Positions 58,479-64,000 of a DNA stretch of 64,000 nucleotides are shown piece after piece (the stretch's first letter is position 1; each line of letters starts with the position of its first letter). The notes under the pieces were generated by a model that ran no database searches, had not been told where the DNA came from, and saw nothing but the letters and a program-made list of their open reading frames with translations. Source of the DNA: Tethya wilhelma (Eukaryota; Porifera; Demospongiae; Tethyida; Tethyidae). A program made the translations under genes and the position numbers. The stretch lies in the NCBI GenBank assembly GCA_964030475.1, contig CAXIPT010000005.1:186001-250000 (forward strand), written 5' to 3'.

Positions 58479-60885
58479 AAGGGCATATCACTCTCCTGCA
58501 CAAACAATGTCAGTCTACAAACCAAATGGAGACTTGCTGAGGAGCGCAGTCTGGGGCTGATTACGTTACGGCTGTTTTTCCGTTGTTGGCTGTAATGTAC
58601 ACCAATGTTTGCTGCTCCCCTAATGTACATATTCATAGTCTGTCGGAAATGTATTATTAAGACGGTTGGATTGGTATAATGACAAGATTGCGAGCAAGAT
58701 TAATGGCAAGACTCAGACGGGCTTTTACTCCCATTGATGATCACATCTGGCGGGGTTTAACTCCTGTATAAGAGCCACACCCATGCAAATAGAAGACTAG
58801 CCATAATATGAGCATGTCTAAGTCATGTACTGGGCAGAGAAAAAAAAACACAATTTCAAAATCAAATTAGCAAGCTTTGAACTGCTAAGAGTTCAAGCCA
58901 GGTCACACACACACATGTACAAACATACATACACCCACTCACTCATATAAACAAGCCATTTGAGATTATTAATATTTACATTCCACTCTTTTCGTGCTAC
59001 TTGCAGTAAACACACTGCCATTATACAACTGCCCATTTGAAACAATTCACATCACAAAGCGACAGGTTTGGCAGTTACAAAGAGAAGCTGACAAAAAGTT
59101 TGGAGTATGTGTGCGTGTGTACGTGAGAAAAAAGCCGATCAATAGTTACTAGGCTGTTTTGGGGTGGTGCTGAGTTTTTGAAAAAATCTTCTCATGTTGC
59201 TTGTCATCAATTTGTGAGGTACACGTGTTAGACAGTGATGGCTACAAATTGGCCCTGGGAGGTATTAAAAACAATTAGAAACAATTGGAGTCGATTTTTC
59301 TCGGACAAATGGTTTTGTTAATCTGATAATTAAAACACTAATTTACTAATTTTTCTCTCTTTTGAGTTATCAACGAACGCAAACATTTGATGTTGACACC
59401 TTGAAGACTATTGGAACGACCTGGTTGTACCACATATTCAAAGTCAGTGGATCTGATGATAAGTATTGCTTGAAAATTGGTGATTCTAAAAGACAACCAG
59501 GAGGCTAAAATGTAATGGCTTTCCATAATGGAACAATATTTAGCACATACAGCTATGATAATGACCAGGCCGGAAATTTCAACTGTGCAAGTGCCAATAA
59601 AGCAGCTAGGATCATCACTGAAAGAGCATGTTCACACGTATCATGTATGCAATACAGTTTAATCATATTCACCAAGGTTTAAGTATAGTTAGTTAGTACA
59701 AATGCAATTCTATTTTAAAACAACACAGGGATATAGCATTCTCTAGGGAATAAGAATTGCACACCTCCATAGCAACATGTTGTCACATGGCTAAGTGGCT
59801 TGTGTATGGAATGGGCAGTCAAAATATACACTAACTGTCTCTTAAAAGTCAAAACCTTTGCTAGTTCACACCAAGGGTCCAAGTTGTACTGAGAAAGCCA
59901 AAACTTTTCATGGAAATGTTTCTCAGCTTCTCAGCCAACAATTGTAGACAAAAAATATGTGTGCACCTCACAGACCATACTATACTAGCATAACTATTGC
60001 TGGTGCAGTACTGAGAGGAGAAAAAACAAAATTATTGTAGTTTTTACAACCTTTTAAAGTCTAGTCGTCAATCAAAAGCGTAGGATTCAGCCCCAAATCA
60101 ATCAGTTCAAATCAAATTATTGCTAACCTATAGTCGACATCAAACAATGCCACCCAGACCCATATACCAACATGGAGGAGCACATATCACGGACAGATAA
60201 GCCATCGTGTCAGCCTTGTTTTGTTGAGTCTGATCCAGGTCCATTAGCCCATTAGTGATAATCACATTAGCCAGGAATGCAGCATTGCCATGGTCCGTGG
60301 TGGTCAGTGCAACGAGGGCAAGACCTTACCCGTAGCCGGTATGATACGGGAAGTGGAAGGACGTGCCGTGAAAACAGATTACAACATTTCCGTTTTGGTT
60401 ACAAGACCACATGAAAGTACAGGATTGGACAGGCACTTCCGTTTTGACACACAGAACACTTATTGTGCACACACACAATTACAAATACAATGGTACACAA
60501 AGTTATCAAAGTTTATCATGTTTTCACTCCAAAAAGGAAACCAGTAGTTTATAATCACTCTAACCAGCTAGAGGTTACAAGGTACTACATACAAAATATC
60601 ATAGACCAGCCATATTTCACTGACCAGAAGTGAAACAGGAAACGGCAAACTATAAACCAAAAGTCTAGGTGGAGTTACTACAGTCAACAGTGCATGTAAT
60701 ATATGACTATATATGTACAAATTAATGGAGCTTTGCAAAAATAATATTATAGTCAAATTCATATCTGCTGGGGATTTTTACTAGTCATAATGTTATCATA
60801 ATTCACGTAGTAACAGTACAGTATAGACTGAGACACAGAGGAGTAGCCAAGTGAAGTTGGATCGGACACCATTTGCTGGTAATCG
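56986..60885. other. 3' flank of receptor R and intergenic space, no gene supported
   Basis: Contains microsatellites (GT tracts near 57550 and 57640, (TG)n 58448-58477) and an N at 57710. An open plus frame 60290-60547 (starting MVRGGQCNEG) has no domain or splice context. Other frames are short. Confidence 0.4.
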
Positions 60886-61476
60886 ATGGCTAATTATGAA
60901 GGAAATCTAATAAGCAGCTGTTTACTGCTACTCTTCTTGAGTTTGAGGGAGGTCAAAGGACAGAATGGTACGTGATGGTAGAGTTAGGGGGAAGGTAAAA
61001 CATGGAAGACAGATTAGTGGGATACTGTTCAATGATGGGTAGTATGGAGAATCGAGAATGAACCATTGTAGCACTGGATCAGAAAAGTGTATAAATTTAG
61101 GCTGCATTTAGAGGTAGCTGCAGTGCATCTATTTTGCTATGGATATTGGTATTGCTAATGGGTGTGTGACTTCAAACAAGGAATGGACTGAACAAAGAGC
61201 TTGACCAACATACAGCCAAAGCTAGCTGGGACAATTATTGTGCCTGACTGTCATTTCTCAGTTTGTATGTTTACTAGCGAATTGAATGATTTTGGGAACC
61301 ATGATCTCTATCGTATGACGTTATTCCTCTAAATGTGACACATACACACAAACACAAGCAAAGTGAAACTATGAGTATCAAATCTAGAGCCTAAGCAGTA
61401 CAGTAAACAATTATCACTAATCTTGGATCAATCACAACCACACACGATGTTGCTAATTCAACCTTGTAAACATACT

Positions 61477-61534
<58 letters not shown>

Positions 61535-61951
61535 CAGATCAAGAAAATCAAATCAACATCTTAACAGTAGCACTCACCGCTGTCTTTTCAGTAGCCGTTG
61601 CCATAGCAATCATCGTAGGTGCTGTCATCCTGCTGACCTGTTTCCTAAAGTACCTCAAAAGACGCGGAGAGAGCATGGAGGAGAGAAACGAAACACCACA
61701 GAGTCACGATTATGAGTCTCCATTAGAACTTCAATGTCGCCCCACTACCATTGAGGATGGCATCCCTCTGAGTGGTGATGATGTTGACATCAAGCTAGAC
61801 AAGAACGTCTGTTACGTCCCAACTCCCTCCAGGAAGAGACGGGCTTTGAACGAGAGTGGTGAGAGTAGGGGTTGTCATGGCGATCGATGTATATATGATG
61901 ACATCATTCCATCGAGTGGACAGCAAAGTAGATCCCAATCGCCGGGATATG
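60886..61951 (+). CDS. Receptor shell S: signal peptide, TM, tyrosine-motif tail (3' end lost in gap)
   Basis: Exon 1, 60886-60967, encodes a 27-residue signal peptide (LLLLFLSLREVKGQN end) and stops in phase 1 (AATG|gtacgt). Exon 2 starts at 61538 after a (TC)n tract and tacag, also phase 1, so the ectodomain would be only a few residues. TM: ILTVALTAVFSVAVAIAIIV and on to LKYLKRR. The tail has HDYESPLE, KNVCYVPTPSRKRR and CIYDDIIP; NVCYVP matches the NVAYGP motif of the array at 12-20 kb. A donor is possible at 61859. The frame runs into the N at 61952. Additional ectodomain exons in the 570-bp intron are not seen. Confidence 0.75.
61481..61531. repeat. (TC)n tract serving as polypyrimidine tract
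   Basis: About 25 TC units ending 6 bp before the acceptor tacag of receptor S exon 2. Confidence 0.9.
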
Positions 61952-61952
61952 N

Positions 61953-62024
<72 letters not shown>
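61952..62024. repeat. (CA)n microsatellite with assembly N
   Basis: N at 61952 followed by about 36 CA units. It ends exactly at the donor of the PYCR exon on the minus strand. Confidence 0.95.
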
Positions 62025-62026
<2 letters not shown>

Positions 62027-62703
62027 TCTTTTCGATCTCACTGACTGAGATGACGGCAGCAACAGAGACAATGAGAGGTCTCAGGGATCGTGGTGCAGGC
62101 CCCCGGTTACCCCCGGCCTGAGCAGCTGCATAGATGTCGTGGATCTCATTCATGATATCCAACACCTGGTACGGCTTCACACAAATGATGATGATGTCAG
62201 AATTTGTAATGATGTCTCTATTGTCAACTGTGGTGTTGACACCATGTGCCTGTGGACAAAAGGAACATCCATGAAACAATTACATACCCAAGCCAAGATA
62301 TTTGTTTTGTTCAGAAAAACATACCCTCATTTTCTTGAGATTTTCAGAGGCACTGCTGCTTGCAGATGCAGTGATATTTGACGGAGTCACTTGGCCTACG
62401 GTTGCATGTATGGGAATTTTGACAGTCAAAACAATAATTTTAGACTTCTCAAAAATGATAGTTAGTACACACACATAATAAACACAGACAAGACTCGCGC
62501 ATACACACGTACACTCAAGACACACCTGAAGCTAGCAGCCCCTCAGCTATGCTCCTAGCCATGTTGCCAGCGCCTACCATCCCGATCTTCAAATCGGACG
62601 GAGCGGCCGATTGCTGTTGCTGAGTGAGCGTCGTAGAGACGAGAGAGGATCTCTTTCTCTTGGGTGCTGGAGGAGTAGGCACTGGTGCATCGCTAGTTGC
62701 CAT
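62025..62703 (-). CDS. PYCR: Pyrroline-5-carboxylate reductase, first three exons
   Basis: Exons 62703-62526, 62395-62325, 62249-62025 join in frame (phases 1, 0, 0). The enzyme reduces pyrroline-5-carboxylate to proline with NAD(P)H. After a 37-residue Pro/Ser/Gln-rich, basic extension (PKRKRSS) comes the Rossmann motif KIGMVGAGNMARSIAEGL with GxGxxA. Then follow PSNITASASSSASENLKKM, NSDIIIICVKPYQVLDIM and PLIVSVAAVISVSEIEKK, a clear ProC/PYCR N-terminal domain. A loop AAAQAGGNRGPAPRSL is inserted before the last strand. The exon ends AAG|gtgtgt, so the intron begins inside a (GT)n run. The C-terminal dimerisation domain is missing: beyond the gap the sequence belongs to a plus-strand receptor. 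Confidence 0.9.
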
Positions 62704-62861
62704 CTTAAATAGAACAGCTTCTTTCAAACCACGTGTTTGAGTGAATTCAACGCCCTCAAATATGCTAATTTACCAAAGATACAGACAGCTGTGTATGCAT
62801 GATGATGCATGAATAGAAAGCAGGCTAGAGGATCACTACTCTACATGTGTTGTGTATTTAG

Positions 62862-64000
62862 TCATTGCTTCTTTCTTTTACGAAGTCTGTCCAGTTTCAG
62901 AAAGACCTGCACCTTGTTGATTTGCTTGCTGATCTGTGTGTTCATCATCTCATCTTCTTCATCATCTCTGAGCTCAAACGACAGCCCTCCATCATCATCG
63001 GAGGATAGGATGGGACTGCATGGTTCCTCCTGATCCATAGCATCGTCACAAGACGATGGTTGATGGGTCTCTTCATCACCAGTCCCTGCACCACTGGGGT
63101 CTGATTCATCACAGGTGACGATGGTGGATGGTTCTCCCACCACCTCCCTGGCTGATCCTCTGACCTGTGGATTCACTGAGGACTGTTGTTCCTGCCCTGC
63201 CTCTGCAAGGTGTCCTGGTGTATTTGTGCTAATGGCCATTAGCACTCCTTGATTCTCTGTTCCATCAGCTGCAATAGTGTCAGTCTGTGTACTATCTTCT
63301 GGTTTGTCCCTTGCACTCTCCATCACCCTCTGTTTCTTTAGAGGAGGCTCACTCACTGCAACTGATGAGTCTCTTTCTTCAGCATTGCCAGGGAGCTTTG
63401 CTGAAGTTGGAATGCCTCCGCCATCATTGTTTTGTGACTCTAGTTTCTTATCACTGAGACTTAGAGGTGGCCTTGTTAAGGGGAGTCTTTCCAAATAAAG
63501 CATCGGTGAAACTTTCTTACTCTCGGTCATCTTTGATGTGCAAGGGACAACGACTTCAGGCTTGCCCAGAAGCTGTAGGAATACAACAATCATTGTCACT
63601 AATGATGTCAGCCTTAGTGTGTGGACTAATGACAGCTTTCAAGGCAAAAATGTTCCATTATCATGATTTCAAAACTTGCTACAATAGACACGACTAATGA
63701 TGTAATAATGATGTAATTAACCTGGCAGTGTCTTCTCGGTGGACTGCTGGGGAGGATATCAGGGGAAATGATGAGCTCAGGAAATTCCTGAATGGACTCT
63801 TTGTCAGCTTGTTTTGAGTTGTCTTCAGTTTCAATTTTAAATTTGTCCTGTTCAACAGTTGGAATCTCTTCAGCAGTGGAGTCTGAAGGTAGATGATCCA
63901 AAGGTAGATCTGAGGTGTTAGTGACACAGAGTGCTGCAGCAAGAGATTGCTTCTGCTCTCTCAGTTGGTGCTCAAGTAGAGCACACTCCTTGGTCTTCTC
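62862..64000 (-). CDS. Unidentified acidic, probably nuclear protein, last two exons
   Basis: Exon 64000-63722 (open at the window edge, ends CCAG|gttaat) and last exon 63572-62862, joined in phase 0. The start of the visible part is helical with coiled-coil character (EKTKECALLEHQLREQKQSL). The rest is disordered, rich in Ser, Glu, Asp and Pro. PPLKKQRV looks like a nuclear localisation signal; clusters such as SSDDDGG and RDDEEDEMM precede a basic C terminus LDRLRKRKKQ. Several SP/TP sites. I do not recognise the family. It ends 159 bp upstream of the PYCR start on the same strand. Confidence 0.75.

Noticed and set aside
1..64000. CRISPR arrays, operons, ribosome binding sites, bacterial-type origins, rRNA genes
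   Set aside because: The DNA is intron-bearing eukaryotic sequence; the tandem repeats seen are microsatellites, minisatellites and MITEs without spacers, and no rRNA or canonical tRNA gene was seen.

Overview
This is eukaryotic, animal-type DNA: AT-rich, with GT-AG introns, coding exons mostly 40-400 bp long, many microsatellites and many DNA-transposon remnants. The gene content (Ig, fibronectin-III, sushi and Calx-beta receptors, caspase-like peptidases, Crypton, Copia and LINE elements) suggests a non-bilaterian metazoan, most likely a demosponge. That placement is inference from gene style, not from a marker gene.

Region by region. (1) 1-6454, minus strand: four tandem copies of a two-exon gene for a short membrane-anchored caspase/metacaspase-like (C14) cysteine peptidase; one copy has an Ig-like ectodomain exon directly upstream. 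(2) 6.7-9.4 kb: a MITE, a possible MULE transposase fragment and a truncated receptor gene cut by a repeat. (3) 9.8-10.8 kb, minus: a complete small gene, signal peptide plus one Calx-beta domain plus TM. (4) 11.5-20.5 kb, minus: a tandem array of modular type-I receptor genes (signal peptide, Ig, FN3, FN3, Ig-like, sushi, Cys-rich exon, TM, tail) built mostly from phase-1 exons. Two copies carry frameshifts, a stop, a 79-nt deletion or a MITE insertion. (5) 20.6-27.5 kb: repeats, a Crypton remnant and a LINE remnant. (6) 27.6-35.8 kb (minus) and 47.2-53.3 kb (plus): two arms of a large inverted duplication, each carrying the same Ig/FN3 receptor gene. The right copy is complete to a tyrosine-rich tail ending at 56985; the left copy lacks TM and tail and is loaded with transposons (Copia, Crypton, a TTAA-flanked element). 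(7) 35.8-47.2 kb: spacer made largely of TIR elements. (8) 60.9-62.0 kb, plus: a receptor shell with signal peptide, TM and tail. (9) 62.0-64.0 kb, minus: pyrroline-5-carboxylate reductase (5' part only) and an unidentified acidic nuclear-type protein.

How parts may work together: the receptors share a cytoplasmic motif N-V-x-Y-x-P or other tyrosine motifs, which fits a clustered family of cell-surface recognition proteins. The adjacent membrane-tethered caspase-like array could be a death or cleavage effector, but nothing in the sequence proves a functional link. Single N characters at 16834, 29203, 39563, 42004, 57710 and 61952 mark assembly joins; at least two of these (29203, 61952) look wrong, so gene integrity near them is uncertain.
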